Below are positions 9,169 through 17,606 of a stretch of DNA of 64,000 nt, piece after piece (position 1 is the stretch's first letter; every line of letters starts with the position of its first letter). The position numbers and the translations under genes were made by a program. Under the pieces are notes generated by a model that was not told the origin of the DNA, made no database searches, and worked only from the letters and a program-made list of their open reading frames with translations. Location of the stretch: positions 248,001 to 312,000 of the forward strand of contig NZ_RDQN01000004.1 of assembly GCF_003703395.1 (NCBI RefSeq), written 5' to 3'. Source of the stretch: Pseudoxanthomonas spadix (GTDB lineage: Bacteria > Pseudomonadota > Gammaproteobacteria > Xanthomonadales > Xanthomonadaceae).

Positions 9169-9786
9169 ATGCGAAACACCCTGACGCTGTTTTCTTCCGT
9201 TGACGATGTGCTGTGCCACCGCGTGCGGCTGGTGCTCGCCGCCAAGGGCGTCAGCTATGACCTGGTGCCGGTCGATCCGCAGAATCCGCCGGAAGACCTG
9301 ATCGATCTCAACCCCTACCATTCGGTGCCCACCCTGGTGGAGCGCGACCTGACCCTGTATGCGGCCTCGGTGGTCAGCGAATATCTGGACGAGCGCTACC
9401 CGCATCCGCCACTGATGCCGGTCGATCCGCTTTCCCGTGCACGCCTGCGCCTGGCGATGCTGCGCATCGAGGTGGACTGGGTGCCGCAGGTCCAAGCCAT
9501 CCAGCTGGGCAACAAGGCCCAGGCCGATGCCGGCCGCAAGCGCCTGAAGGAGCTGCTGACTGCCTCGGTGCCATTGTTCAAGGCCAGCAAGTTTTTCCTC
9601 AATCCCGAGATGAGCCTGGCCGACTGCGCCATGGCTCCGATCATCTGGCGCCTGCAATGGCTGGACGTGGGCCTGCCCAAGGACGGCAAGTCGATCGAGG
9701 ACTACGGCAACCGCATCTTCCGCAACCCGGGCTTCGTGCGCAGCCTGACCGAGCAGGAAAAGAAGCTGCGCGAGCTGCCGGCCTGA
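9169..9786 (+). CDS. sspA: Stringent starvation protein A (GST-fold, RNA polymerase associated)
   Basis: A 205-residue glutathione S-transferase-fold protein. It has an N-terminal thioredoxin-like domain (LTLFSSVDDVLCHRVRLVL, then NPYHSVPTLV) and an all-helical C-terminal domain (MSLADCAMAPIIWRL). SspA binds RNA polymerase and affects stress and stationary-phase transcription. The ATG at 9169 begins at the family N-terminus; a GTG at 9161 is out of frame and the upstream in-frame ATG at 9103 adds 22 unlike residues. The position after petABC and before sspB is the usual order. Confidence 0.93.
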   Translation: MRNTLTLFSSVDDVLCHRVRLVLAAKGVSYDLVPVDPQNPPEDLIDLNPYHSVPTLVERDLTLYAASVVSEYLDERYPHPPLMPVDPLSRARLRLAMLRIEVDWVPQVQAIQLGNKAQADAGRKRLKELLTASVPLFKASKFFLNPEMSLADCAMAPIIWRLQWLDVGLPKDGKSIEDYGNRIFRNPGFVRSLTEQEKKLRELPA

Positions 9787-9821
9787 GCCTGTTGCAGGGC
9801 CGGGCTGGTGCGGGCAAGCCG

Positions 9822-9842
9822 GCATTGGCCTTCAGCCAATGC
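9822..9842. other. Perfect inverted repeat between sspA and sspB
   Basis: An 8-bp perfect stem (GCATTGGC / GCCAATGC) with a 5-nt loop. No T-run follows on either strand, so it is not a classical intrinsic terminator. It might stabilise the sspA message or belong to a dispersed palindrome family. Confidence 0.5.
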
Positions 9843-9880
9843 ACGGCCGCCAGCTGCGCCGGCCGGTTAGACTGGCACAC

Positions 9881-10330
9881 ATGACAGATGACGTGCCACC
9901 GATGACCAGCCACCGCCCGTACCTGCTGCGGGCGCTGGCCGAATGGATCGCCGACAACGACATGACCCCGCACCTGCTGGTGGACGCCACCCAGGCCGGG
10001 GTGCAGGTCCCGGCCAGCGCGGTCAAGGAAGGCCGGGTGGTGCTGAACATCGCCACCCGCGCGGTGGCCCACCTGGTGATCGACAACCTGACGGTGAGTT
10101 TCAGCGCCCGCTTCGGCGGGGTCAGCTACCCGGTCAACGTGCCGATCTCGGCGGTGCTGGCGATCTACGCGCGCGAGACTGGGCAGGGCATGGCCCTGCC
10201 GGAAGACATCGGGACCGGCACGGGCCCCGGTCCGCATGACGACAACGAGCCGCCTTCGCCCGACGCCCCGACCCCGCACGAACCCGCGCCGCCGCCGTCC
10301 AGGCGCCCGCACCTGCGGGTGGTGAAGTAG
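9881..10330 (+). CDS. sspB: ClpXP adaptor SspB
   Basis: A 149-residue adaptor that binds ssrA-tagged proteins and hands them to ClpXP. The N-terminal fold begins with the conserved SHRPYLLRALAEW and continues through TPHLLVDAT and YARETGQGM. A flexible Pro/Asp-rich linker follows and ends in the short ClpX-binding peptide LRVVK. ATG 9881 and ATG 9902 are both possible starts; 9881 gives a short acidic lead. It lies about 95 bp after sspA and is likely in the same transcript. Confidence 0.92.
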   Translation: MTDDVPPMTSHRPYLLRALAEWIADNDMTPHLLVDATQAGVQVPASAVKEGRVVLNIATRAVAHLVIDNLTVSFSARFGGVSYPVNVPISAVLAIYARETGQGMALPEDIGTGTGPGPHDDNEPPSPDAPTPHEPAPPPSRRPHLRVVK

Positions 10331-11126
10331 GCGCCCTCGCCCCGTAGTGACCGGGCGCCATCGCACAGCGAGCATGTGAGCAGGACTCGTGCTTGGCGGC
10401 TGTGTCCTCTTCTCCCCCGCGTACGGGGGAGAAGATGCCCGAAGGGCAGATGAGGGGGGCTTTGCGCTTCAAGGAAGCACGGCCGGCGGCCAACCCAGCC
10501 TGGCCAGGCAACAGCAACGGCACACTCGCTGCGCGCGTTCCCCCTCATCGACCCTTCGGGTCACTTCTCCCCCGCAAGCGGGGGAGAAGGAGCAGCCCAG
10601 CGCCCGGCAGTCTTGCTGCGACAAGACGCGCAGCTGTGTCCTCTTCTCCCCCGCGTGCGGGGAGAAGATGCCGGCCCGCAGGGCAGTGACCGGGCGCCAT
10701 CGCAAAGCGAGCACGTGAGCATGACGCGCGCTTGGCAGCTGTGTCCCCTTCTCCCCCGCACCCGGGGGAGAAGATGCCCGAAGGGCAGATGAGGGGGCTT
10801 TGCGCAAGGGCAGATGAGGGGGGCTTTGCGCTTCAAAGAAAGCACGGCCGGCGCGGCCAACCCAGCCTGGCCAGGCAACAGCAACGGCACACTCGCTGCG
10901 CTCGTTCCCCCTCATCGACCCCCGGATCGAGTCCGGGGCAGGCTCTTCGGGTCACTTCTCCCCCGCAAGCGGGGGAGAAGGAGCGGCGCCGTGCGCCGCA
11001 GTCCTCCTGCGACAAGGCGCGCGGCTGTGTCCCCTTCTCCCCCGCAAGCGGGGGGGAAGGAGCAGCGCCGTGCCGCGCAGTCCTCCTGTGACCCCGTAAT
11101 CCTCCTGCGACAGGGCGCAAGCGGCA
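10331..11126. repeat. Gene-free array of palindromic C-tract/G-tract repeats
   Basis: About 800 bp without a plausible gene. It contains at least six copies of an inverted repeat whose arms are CTTCTCCCCC and GGGGGAGAAG with a short variable loop, at about 10409-10434, 10564-10589, 10643-10667, 10748-10773, 10955-10980 and 11034-11059. Two longer direct copies of a unit containing AACCCAGCCTGGCCAGGCAA lie near 10490-10555 and 10855-10920. Short pieces with GAAGGGCAGATGAGGGGG and CCTCATCGACCC recur. Reading frames through it overlap on both strands and look like repeat translations. A smaller relative of the palindrome is near 14516-14539. Confidence 0.85.
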
Positions 11127-11450
11127 TCAGTGCAGCGAAACGATCGGGTCCGGCCTGGTCGGTCCGGCCAGGGACACCAGCCGTGCACCGTGCAGGACCA
11201 GCTTGCCGGTATGGCGCTGGACGCCATCGTAGGAATAGTCGAAGCGGAAGCTGCGCTCGAAACCCAACCGGCCCTGGTCATCGCGGCGCAGGCGCAGGCC
11301 GGTGGCCTGCACGCTCTGGTCCAGCCAGATCACGCCGGCTGCCTCGCAGGCGTTGCGGCCGAGCTGGGTCGCACGTTCGGCCGCGGCACGGGCGGCGTTC
11401 CACCAGAAGAACACGGCGGCGCCGGCAATCAGGAGCAGGATCGGAGTCAT
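11127..11450 (-). CDS. DUF3301 family protein
   Basis: A 107-residue protein with one N-terminal membrane helix (residues 2-20, ending FFWW) and a basic, probably cytoplasmic domain containing the DUF3301 hallmarks AWERATQ-like ERATQLGRNAC, VIWLDQSV and FDYSYDGVQRHTGKL. The function of the family is unknown. It is at the 3' end of a minus-strand group and its stop adjoins the repeat array. Confidence 0.85.
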   Translation of the reverse strand: MTPILLLIAGAAVFFWWNAARAAAERATQLGRNACEAAGVIWLDQSVQATGLRLRRDDQGRLGFERSFRFDYSYDGVQRHTGKLVLHGARLVSLAGPTRPDPIVSLH

Positions 11451-11508
11451 GGTGCGACTGTAGCGGCAAGCGCGGCGGGGCGGCAGGCGTGGATGCGCCT
11501 GTGCCTTT

Positions 11509-12624
11509 TCAAGGCCCTGGGCGGGGCGGGGCGGCGCCGGACTCGGCTGGCACGGCGGCCTCGGCAGCTGGCAGGGGCACAGGCACCTGTGTTGGCGCTG
11601 GGGGCTGCAAGCCGGTGCCGGAAGGCGTTGGCGTCAACGCAGCCGGCATCGGCGGCAGTCCCGGCGCAGGCACACCGATCGGCGGTGCCGGTGCCGCGGG
11701 CAACGCCGGCAGCGGCCCGGTCGCCTGCAGTTTCAGCAGCACGGCCCAGTCCTGGCGGTTGAAATCGCACAGGTCCTGCTGCGCCGGCGTGCACTCGCGC
11801 CCCGGGTCATTGCCATCTTGCCCCTCCTCTGCGAGGGCGCTGGGAACCGGCAGCAGCACGTGGCCGCTGCGGTCCAGGTCCAGCTGGCGCATGGTCACCG
11901 CATTGAGCACGTTGCCGCCGATCAGATGCAGGGTGCGATCGCCACCGACGTTGGCGGCCACCACGATGTCGCAGTGCGACTCTTTCGGGATGCGGCCCGA
12001 TCCGGTCAGGCTCGACGTCAGCCCCGCATGGCCCAGCACCTGGTCGCGGTTGCGGATGTAGCAGAGCAGGTCGCCCGGTGCGGGCTTTTCCACCGCAGGG
12101 TCGGCGTAGCGATAGGGACCGCCGTTGCCGCCGTCCTTCCAGGCCGCGCGGATGTAGTCGATGTGCCGCGGCGAACGCTGGAAACCCACGATGCCCGCCC
12201 TGGCCATCACCCACGAGACGAACGCGGCCGACCATGGGGTATCAATGATGAAGGCGCGGCAGTCGCTGTCGGTGTAGCGATTGCCCGGTGGCACCAGGCA
12301 GCTGCTGGCGCCGGGTTCGTCCCCGACCATGACCAGCGTCCCGCTGTCGCGCCAGTACATGGCCACCCGCTGCCAGGGCACCAGGCCGTGGTCGGCCAGG
12401 TTGCCGCTTTCGGCCTCGGTCACCCGCAGGCTGGCCAGGCGGCCGCGTCGGTCGATGAAAGGCCGCATCCATTGCCGGTGTTCTTCGCAGGCAGTGCGCA
12501 CGATGGCGATGGCGGCCGGGCTCAGGCCAAAGCGCGGCGGCGCATCGCAGACCTCGATGGCGTGGGCCTTGAAGGCCAGGCTCGACAACGCCACCCCGAG
12601 GGCGAACAACCAGCGGATCGGCAT
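11509..12624 (-). CDS. DUF2272 domain protein, exported, with Pro-rich tail
   Basis: A 371-residue protein with a signal peptide (residues 1-23, cleavage near AHAIE). The DUF2272 region covers about residues 120-250, including SAAFVSWVMARAGI and PAPGDLLCY, and then histidine-containing segments (VLGHAGL, ESHCDIVV). This pattern recalls NlpC/P60-like or CHAP-like papain folds with Cys/His residues, so a cell-wall hydrolase role is possible but unproven. The last 85 residues are a Pro/Ala/Gly-rich low-complexity tail. The ATG at 12624 is the first one giving a signal peptide; the frame is open far upstream only because it shadows nadC. Confidence 0.8.
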   Translation of the reverse strand: MPIRWLFALGVALSSLAFKAHAIEVCDAPPRFGLSPAAIAIVRTACEEHRQWMRPFIDRRGRLASLRVTEAESGNLADHGLVPWQRVAMYWRDSGTLVMVGDEPGASSCLVPPGNRYTDSDCRAFIIDTPWSAAFVSWVMARAGIVGFQRSPRHIDYIRAAWKDGGNGGPYRYADPAVEKPAPGDLLCYIRNRDQVLGHAGLTSSLTGSGRIPKESHCDIVVAANVGGDRTLHLIGGNVLNAVTMRQLDLDRSGHVLLPVPSALAEEGQDGNDPGRECTPAQQDLCDFNRQDWAVLLKLQATGPLPALPAAPAPPIGVPAPGLPPMPAALTPTPSGTGLQPPAPTQVPVPLPAAEAAVPAESGAAPPRPGP

Positions 12625-12695
12625 CTGCAGCGTGTTCCTGTGGGGGCAAGGACAGGGTTGCACGCTGGCAGAGCCGGCGGCCAGGGCCCGTGAAA

Positions 12696-13550
12696 TCAGC
12701 CTGGCGGCGCGCCCAGCTTGAGCGAGACGTCCACCGCGTGCACGTGCTTGGTCAGCGCGCCGATGGAGATGCAGGCCACGCCGTCCTCGGCCACCGCGCG
12801 CACGCTGGACAGATCGACCATGCCGGAAACCTCCAGCGGCACCCGGCCGGCGGCGATGCGCGCGGCTTCCCGGCGCATCACCGGGTCGAAGTTGTCGAGC
12901 ATGATCCGGGTGCAATCCAGCGCCAGCGCCTGGCGCAGTTCGTCCAGGGTTTCCACTTCCACCACCAGCGGCAGCTCGGGATGCAGCGCCCGTGCGGCAG
13001 CCATCGCCGCGGCGATGCCGCCGGCGGCGCGGATATGGTTTTCCTTGAGCAAAACCATGTCGAACAGGCCGATGCGGTGATTTTCGCCGCCGCCGCAGCG
13101 CACCGCGTACTTCTGCGCCAGGCGCAGGCCGGGCAGGGTCTTGCGCGTATCCAGGATCCGCGCGCCGGTGCCGCGCACGGCCTGGACGTAGGCGGCGGTG
13201 ATGGTGGCCGTACCGCTCAGGGTCTGCAGGAAATTGAGCGAGGTACGCTCGGCGCTGACCAGGCTGCGGGCGCGCCCGGACAGGGTGGCCAGCACGGTGC
13301 CGGCGCCCACGCGCTGGCCTTCGCTCACCCGCCAGTCGATGGCCACCTCCGGGTCCAGGGCCCGGTGGCAGGCGTCGAACCACGGCCGCCCGCACACCAC
13401 CACCTGATCCTGCTTGCACAGCAGGTAGGCGGTGTCGGCCACGTCCGGCAGCAGGGCTGCGCTGACATCGCCGCTGCCGATGTCCTCGGCCAGGGCGCGG
13501 TGCACGTCCTCGCGCACGGCCGATGCCGGCGGCAGGGGGGCGCTGGTCAC
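12696..13550 (-). CDS. nadC: Nicotinate-nucleotide pyrophosphorylase (carboxylating), quinolinate phosphoribosyltransferase
   Basis: A 284-residue enzyme of de novo NAD synthesis that converts quinolinate and PRPP to nicotinate mononucleotide and CO2. Visible family motifs are ERTSLNFLQTLSGTAT, the substrate-binding ILDTRKTLPGLR with the following KYAVRCGGGENHR, and the C-terminal EVSGMVDL and GVACISIGALT loops. Length is typical. The start overlaps the end of the Trm112-like gene upstream on the minus strand by 4 bp, so the two are probably co-transcribed. Confidence 0.96.
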   Translation of the reverse strand: MTSAPLPPASAVREDVHRALAEDIGSGDVSAALLPDVADTAYLLCKQDQVVVCGRPWFDACHRALDPEVAIDWRVSEGQRVGAGTVLATLSGRARSLVSAERTSLNFLQTLSGTATITAAYVQAVRGTGARILDTRKTLPGLRLAQKYAVRCGGGENHRIGLFDMVLLKENHIRAAGGIAAAMAAARALHPELPLVVEVETLDELRQALALDCTRIMLDNFDPVMRREAARIAAGRVPLEVSGMVDLSSVRAVAEDGVACISIGALTKHVHAVDVSLKLGAPPG

Positions 13551-13813
13551 GTCGGGAAGTCGGCGACCTGCACGGTGGCAATGCCTTCTTCGGCCAGCAG
13601 TACCGGGATGCCGTCATCGATGCGGTAGACGATCTTGCGGTCGCGGGTTACCAGGGCTTCCTTGAGCGGCTCGACCTGCACGGTGTCGTCGACGCGCTTG
13701 AGCGTGCCGGCGGCGATGGCACGGTTGAGCGCCTCCAGGCCGCGGGCCTCCAGCGGCCCAAGCGGCTGGCGCGAGACCGGGCAGCACAGGATGTCGAGCA
13801 GTTTGCGGTCCAT
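13547..13813 (-). CDS. Trm112 family zinc-ribbon-like protein
   Basis: An 88-residue protein with the Trm112/YcaR N-terminal pattern MDRKLLDILCCPVSRQPL and the C-terminal RIVYRIDDGIPVLL. Bacterial members are small proteins of uncertain role, sometimes paired with methyltransferases or LpxK. Only one CC pair is present, so full zinc binding is doubtful. The ATG at 13813 was chosen because the longer open frame upstream runs antisense into purE. Confidence 0.85.
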   Translation of the reverse strand: MDRKLLDILCCPVSRQPLGPLEARGLEALNRAIAAGTLKRVDDTVQVEPLKEALVTRDRKIVYRIDDGIPVLLAEEGIATVQVADFPT

Positions 13814-13882
13814 GGAAGGTCCGTTGGCAATCAAGATCGCTAGAATATCGTTTTGTGCAAGAGCACGCTCTAGGGACGGCCA

Positions 13883-14386
13883 GTGACCGCCAATCTCCAA
13901 ACCCCGTGCGTGGGCATCGTGATGGGCTCGCGCTCCGACTGGGAGACCATGCAGCACGCCGCGCAGAAGCTCGACGCCCTGGGCGTGGCCTACGAAGTCA
14001 AGGTCGTCTCGGCCCATCGCACGCCCGACGTGCTGTTTGCCTATGCCGAACAGGCCCTCGGCCGCGGCCTGCGCGCGATCATCGCTGGCGCCGGCGGCGC
14101 GGCCCACCTGCCGGGGATGATCGCCGCCAAGACCGCGGTGCCGGTGCTCGGCGTGCCGGTCCAGTCCAAGGCGCTCAACGGCATGGATTCGCTGCTGTCG
14201 ATCGTGCAGATGCCGGCGGGCATTCCGGTGGCCACCTTCGCCATCGGCAATGCCGGTGCGGCCAATGCGGCGCTGTTCGCCGCGGCGATGCTGGCCCTGG
14301 GCGATCCGGCCATCGCTGCGGCGCTGGGTGAGTTCCGCGCCCGGCAGACCCGGGAGGTGATGGACCGGGACGATCCGCGCCAATGA
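13883..14386 (+). CDS. purE: N5-carboxyaminoimidazole ribonucleotide mutase
   Basis: A 167-residue class I PurE that moves the carboxyl group of N5-CAIR to C4 in purine synthesis. Diagnostic segments are [22 protein letters not shown] and [10 protein letters not shown], followed by the [13 protein letters not shown] loop. It diverges from the Trm112-like gene. purK follows after a 214-bp gap instead of the tight overlap seen in many bacteria. Confidence 0.96.
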   Translation: MTANLQTPCVGIVMGSRSDWETMQHAAQKLDALGVAYEVKVVSAHRTPDVLFAYAEQALGRGLRAIIAGAGGAAHLPGMIAAKTAVPVLGVPVQSKALNGMDSLLSIVQMPAGIPVATFAIGNAGAANAALFAAAMLALGDPAIAAALGEFRARQTREVMDRDDPRQ

Positions 14387-14600
14387 CCACGGCCGGTATC
14401 GGCAAGCCTGCGTTGGGCGCAGGCCTGGCTCCCTCACCGCATCCACGCCCCGGCCCGGCGCAGCGCGCCGGGCGTTCGGTCAACCTGTGCGGCAATGCCG
14501 CGCAAGCAGGTTGCCCTCACCCCGCAGGCGGGAGAGGGCCAGCTGGTGCCATGCGGGTTTGTGCTGGCGGGCACGACGCGTTTGCGGAGCAGGCCGGGGC
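14387..14600. other. purE-purK spacer with hairpins
   Basis: This 214-bp spacer holds a perfect 7-bp stem with 5-nt loop at 14406-14424 (GCCTGCG / CGCAGGC) and a G/C palindrome near 14516-14539 (CCTCACCCCGC with GCGGGAGAGG) related to the repeats of 10331-11126. No credible gene was seen. It looks like an intergenic repeat insertion that separated two otherwise adjacent purine genes. Confidence 0.5.
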
Positions 14601-15761
14601 ATGACCACCGTCGGTATTTTGGGCGGCGGTCAACTGGCCCGCATGCTGGCCTTGGCCGGTGTGCCGCTGGGGCTGCGGTTTCTGGTGCTGGACCCGTCGG
14701 CAGACGCCTGCGCCGGCCAGTGTGCACCGCTGCAGGTCGGCGCGTTCGATGACCAGGCCGCACTGGCGCGTTTTGCCGACCAGGTGGACGTGGTGACCTT
14801 CGATTTCGAGAACGTGCCGGCCGCCAGCGCGCAGTGGCTGGCGCAGCGCGTGCCGGTGTTTCCCGGTCCGCGCGCGCTGGCCATCGCCCAGGACCGCCTG
14901 TCGGAGAAGTCGCTGTTCGGCGAGCTGGGCATCCCGGTGCCGGCGTTCCAAGCCGTGTCCACCCGCGCGCAGCTCGATGCCGCGCTGGCCAGGATCGGCG
15001 TGCCCTGCATCATGAAGACCCGCCGCTTCGGCTACGACGGCAAGGGCCAGTTCCGGATCAGGTCGCTGGCCGATGCCGAGGCGGCCTGGGACGCGCTGGG
15101 CGCGCAGGCCGCCTCGGTAGGTCTGATCGTCGAAGGTTTCGTCGCCTTCGACCGCGAACTCTCGGTGGTGGCCGCACGCAGCCGCGATGGGCAGTTCAAG
15201 GCCTTCCCGCTGACCGAAAACTGGCATGTCGACGGCGTGCTCTCGGCCAGCCTGGCGCCGGCGCGGGCTTCGCAGGCGCTGCGGGCCCAGGCGATCGACT
15301 ACGCACGTCGCGTGGCCGAAGCAACCGACTATGTCGGCGTGTTCGCGCTGGAGCTGTTCTGCCAGGGTCAAACGCTGCTGGCCAACGAAATGGCCCCGCG
15401 CGTGCACAACTCCGGGCATTGGACCATCGAAGGGGCGGAGATTTCGCAGTTCGAGAACCACCTGCGTGCCGTGCTCGGGCTGCCGCTGGGCGAACCGGCC
15501 ATGCGCGGCATGGCCTGCATGCTCAACTGGCTGGGCCAGATGCCCGATGCGACGGCCGTGCTGTCGCAGGCCGGCGGACATTGGCACGACTACGGCAAAT
15601 CCGCGCGCGCCGGGCGCAAGGTCGGCCACGCCACCCTGCGGGCTGAGGAGGCGACGGCGCTGTCCTGCGCGTTGGCCGACGTGGGGGCGGCGCTGTCGCG
15701 GCCGGATCAGGTGCAGCCGGTGATCGCCCGCTTGAATGAAAACGGGGTCGGCGGCGATTGA
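14601..15761 (+). CDS. purK: N5-carboxyaminoimidazole ribonucleotide synthetase
   Basis: A 386-residue ATP-grasp enzyme that makes N5-CAIR from AIR, bicarbonate and ATP and feeds PurE. The N-terminal start MTTVGILGGGQLARML is the family signature. The ATP-grasp core shows MKTRRFGYDGKGQ, then FALELFCQ and NEMAPRVHNSGHWT. ATG 14601 is at the family N-terminus. Confidence 0.96.
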   Translation: MTTVGILGGGQLARMLALAGVPLGLRFLVLDPSADACAGQCAPLQVGAFDDQAALARFADQVDVVTFDFENVPAASAQWLAQRVPVFPGPRALAIAQDRLSEKSLFGELGIPVPAFQAVSTRAQLDAALARIGVPCIMKTRRFGYDGKGQFRIRSLADAEAAWDALGAQAASVGLIVEGFVAFDRELSVVAARSRDGQFKAFPLTENWHVDGVLSASLAPARASQALRAQAIDYARRVAEATDYVGVFALELFCQGQTLLANEMAPRVHNSGHWTIEGAEISQFENHLRAVLGLPLGEPAMRGMACMLNWLGQMPDATAVLSQAGGHWHDYGKSARAGRKVGHATLRAEEATALSCALADVGAALSRPDQVQPVIARLNENGVGGD

Positions 15762-15900
15762 CCTGGTGAAACTTCTTGCCGGTGAAACCGTGCGCGGCCC
15801 TTGCCGGCGATGGCCAGCGGCGCGGCACGAGAAAGCGGCGTGGCGCCTGCCGATCCAGGCAAACGTGCCTGGCGTTCGCTGGGTGCGTCAGGTTAAGAGG

Positions 15901-15926
15901 AAACGGGGCCGCCAGGCCCCGTTTTT
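15901..15926. terminator. Intrinsic terminator between convergent purK and a small minus-strand gene
   Basis: A strong stem (AACGGGGCC / GGCCCCGTT) with a 4-nt loop and a T-run (GTTTTT) on the plus strand. It lies 140 bp after purK and 27 bp after the convergent gene ending at 15953, and could serve both. Confidence 0.8.
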
Positions 15927-15952
15927 ACAGGTACCGGCCGAGGCCAGGATCT

Positions 15953-16378
15953 TCAGGGGCAGCGCCCGAACCGGTCCGGCGAGGCACCAGGGCCGCCGCG
16001 CCAGCCAGGCGGATTTTCCCAGTTGGTGCCGCGGCTTCCGGCAGGGCCCGGTGGGTTGTCGTCGATATCCATCCAGCAGCGGCGCGCCTGGTTCCACAGG
16101 CCGTAACGTGGATGCCAGTAGCCGTAGCGGGGGCTGTAGTAATAGCCGCCATCGACGATCTTGAACTCGTAACGCACGCCGTCGTGGCGGTAGTAGCGTC
16201 GGTCGGGCGAGGCGCCGGGGCCGCCGCGCCAGCCCGGCGGATTTTCCCAGTTGGTGCCTGGCCCGCCAGCGGGGCCAGGACGGTTGTGGTCCCGATCGCG
16301 GTGCTGGGCTGCGACATTGCCGGTGACGACCAAGGCAGGCAGCAGCATGGGTACGATCCAGCGTGCGGCTTTGTGCAT
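15953..16378 (-). CDS. Uncharacterised exported protein with a duplicated NWENPPGWRGGPGASPD segment
   Basis: A 141-residue protein with a signal peptide (hydrophobic residues 8-23, cleavage near VAAQH). It contains the same 19-residue segment twice (GTNWENPPGWRGGPGASPD), once near residues 41-59 and once near 116-134. Between them is an aromatic stretch rich in Tyr, Arg and Trp (YYRHDGVRYEFKIVDGG). Two cysteines are present, in RRCWMD and at the very C-terminus. I do not recognise the family. It has its own terminator and lies between purK and sodB without operon links. Confidence 0.72.
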   Translation of the reverse strand: MHKAARWIVPMLLPALVVTGNVAAQHRDRDHNRPGPAGGPGTNWENPPGWRGGPGASPDRRYYRHDGVRYEFKIVDGGYYYSPRYGYWHPRYGLWNQARRCWMDIDDNPPGPAGSRGTNWENPPGWRGGPGASPDRFGRCP

Positions 16379-16516
16379 AGCGGACTCCGGGGGTGGGCTC
16401 GGACGTCAAGATGCCACGGACCGCCCCATTGGTGGCCCCGGCCTTGCCCTGTCGGGTCGCTTTCGTTCGGCTGAAAGTCAGCCACCCAATGGACGAGCGC
16501 TCGATCGGACGAGCAA

Positions 16517-16546
16517 CAAAAAAGGCCGGCTTGCGCCGACCTCTTT
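16517..16546 (-). terminator. Intrinsic terminator of sodB
   Basis: On the minus strand, a stem of about 8 bp (AGGTCGGC / GCCGGCCT, one G-T pair) around GCAA is followed by TTTTTT. It lies 20 bp after the sodB stop, so it is a convincing Rho-independent terminator. Confidence 0.85.
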
Positions 16547-16565
16547 TGCGCGCCTGCGTGGAAGA

Positions 16566-17144
16566 TCAGGCCAGGTTCTTGGCCACGAAGTCCCAGTTGA
16601 CCAGCGACCAGAAGGACTCGACGTACTTCGGCCGGGCGTTGCGGTAATCGATGTAGTAGGCGTGCTCCCACACGTCGATGGTCAGCAGCGGGGTGTCCTC
16701 GCCGGTCAGCGGGGTGGCGGCGTTGGAGGTGCTCACCAGGCCCAGGCTGCCGTCCTTCTTCTGCACCAGCCAGCCCCAGCCCGAGCCGAAGGTGCCGACG
16801 GCGGTCTTGGTGAACTCTTCCTTGAACTTGTCGAAATCGCCGAAGGCGGCGTTGATCAGCTCGGCCAGCTTGCCGGTCGGCGCACCGCCGCCCTTGGGCG
16901 AAAGGCCGTTCCAGTAGAAGGTGTGGTTCCAGACCTGGGCGGCGTTGTTGAACATGCCACCCTGGGACTTCCTGATGATCTCCTCCAGCGACAGCGCGGC
17001 GAACTCGGTGCCCTCGATCAGCTTGTTGAGGTTGTCCACGTAGGTCTTGTGGTGCTTGCCGTAGTGGTAATCGATGGTCTCGCCGGAGATGTGCGGTTCC
17101 AGTGCGGTGCGGTCGTAGGGCAGGGCGGGCAGTTCGATGGCCAT
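16566..17144 (-). CDS. sodB: Superoxide dismutase, Fe/Mn family (Fe type)
   Basis: A 192-residue cytoplasmic enzyme that converts superoxide to hydrogen peroxide and oxygen. Metal-ligand regions are visible: [24 protein letters not shown] and [13 protein letters not shown] (Asp and His ligands). Length and the N-terminal [11 protein letters not shown] favour the iron enzyme SodB, though Fe and Mn types are hard to separate by reading. It diverges from grxD, another redox gene. Confidence 0.95.
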   Translation of the reverse strand: MAIELPALPYDRTALEPHISGETIDYHYGKHHKTYVDNLNKLIEGTEFAALSLEEIIRKSQGGMFNNAAQVWNHTFYWNGLSPKGGGAPTGKLAELINAAFGDFDKFKEEFTKTAVGTFGSGWGWLVQKKDGSLGLVSTSNAATPLTGEDTPLLTIDVWEHAYYIDYRNARPKYVESFWSLVNWDFVAKNLA

Positions 17145-17285
17145 GGCAATTCCTCGGGCTTGGCGTGATGTCGGTGCCGGCGCAGCGGCGCGAAGCTTTA
17201 CAATTGCGCGTTGCCGGCGGCGATGGAGAGCGCCGGAAGTTTACTCGACGACGGTTTGCATCCCGTCAAGGCAGGAGAACGCAAC

Positions 17286-17606
17286 ATGTTGGTGCTGGAA
17301 CGTATCCAAGCTGAACTGGACGCCCATCCGATGGTGCTCTTCATGAAGGGCACGCCGGAATATCCGATGTGCGGCTATTCCAGCCAGGCCGTGCACGCCC
17401 TGCTTGCAGCCGGCGCCGACGGCCTGCGCGCGATCAACGTGCTGGAAGAGCCGGAGATCCGCGCCAATCTGCCGCGCTTTTCCAACTGGCCGACCTTCCC
17501 GCAGCTTTTCATCCATGGCGAGCTGATCGGCGGCTGCGACATCACGCTGGAACTGCACGAATCGGGCGAGCTGGCGCGGATCGTGGCCGAGGCCCTGCCG
17601 AAGTGA
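17286..17606 (+). CDS. grxD: Monothiol glutaredoxin, Grx4 family
   Basis: A 106-residue monothiol glutaredoxin that carries 2Fe-2S clusters. The active site is CGYS (usually CGFS) within KGTPEYPMCGYSSQAV; WPTFPQLFIHGELIGGCDI is the glutathione-binding region. AGGAG at 17273-17277 places the start at ATG 17286. The stop overlaps the GTG start of the next gene. Confidence 0.94.
   Translation: MLVLERIQAELDAHPMVLFMKGTPEYPMCGYSSQAVHALLAAGADGLRAINVLEEPEIRANLPRFSNWPTFPQLFIHGELIGGCDITLELHESGELARIVAEALPK

Noticed and set aside
10331-11126. CRISPR array in the repeat region behind sspB
   Set aside because: The palindromes are not evenly spaced, spacers are not unique and of constant length, and no cas gene is present.
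10814-12061. 415-codon frame running from the repeat array into the DUF2272 gene
   Set aside because: It translates repeats and the antisense of two minus-strand genes; there is no start signal or domain.
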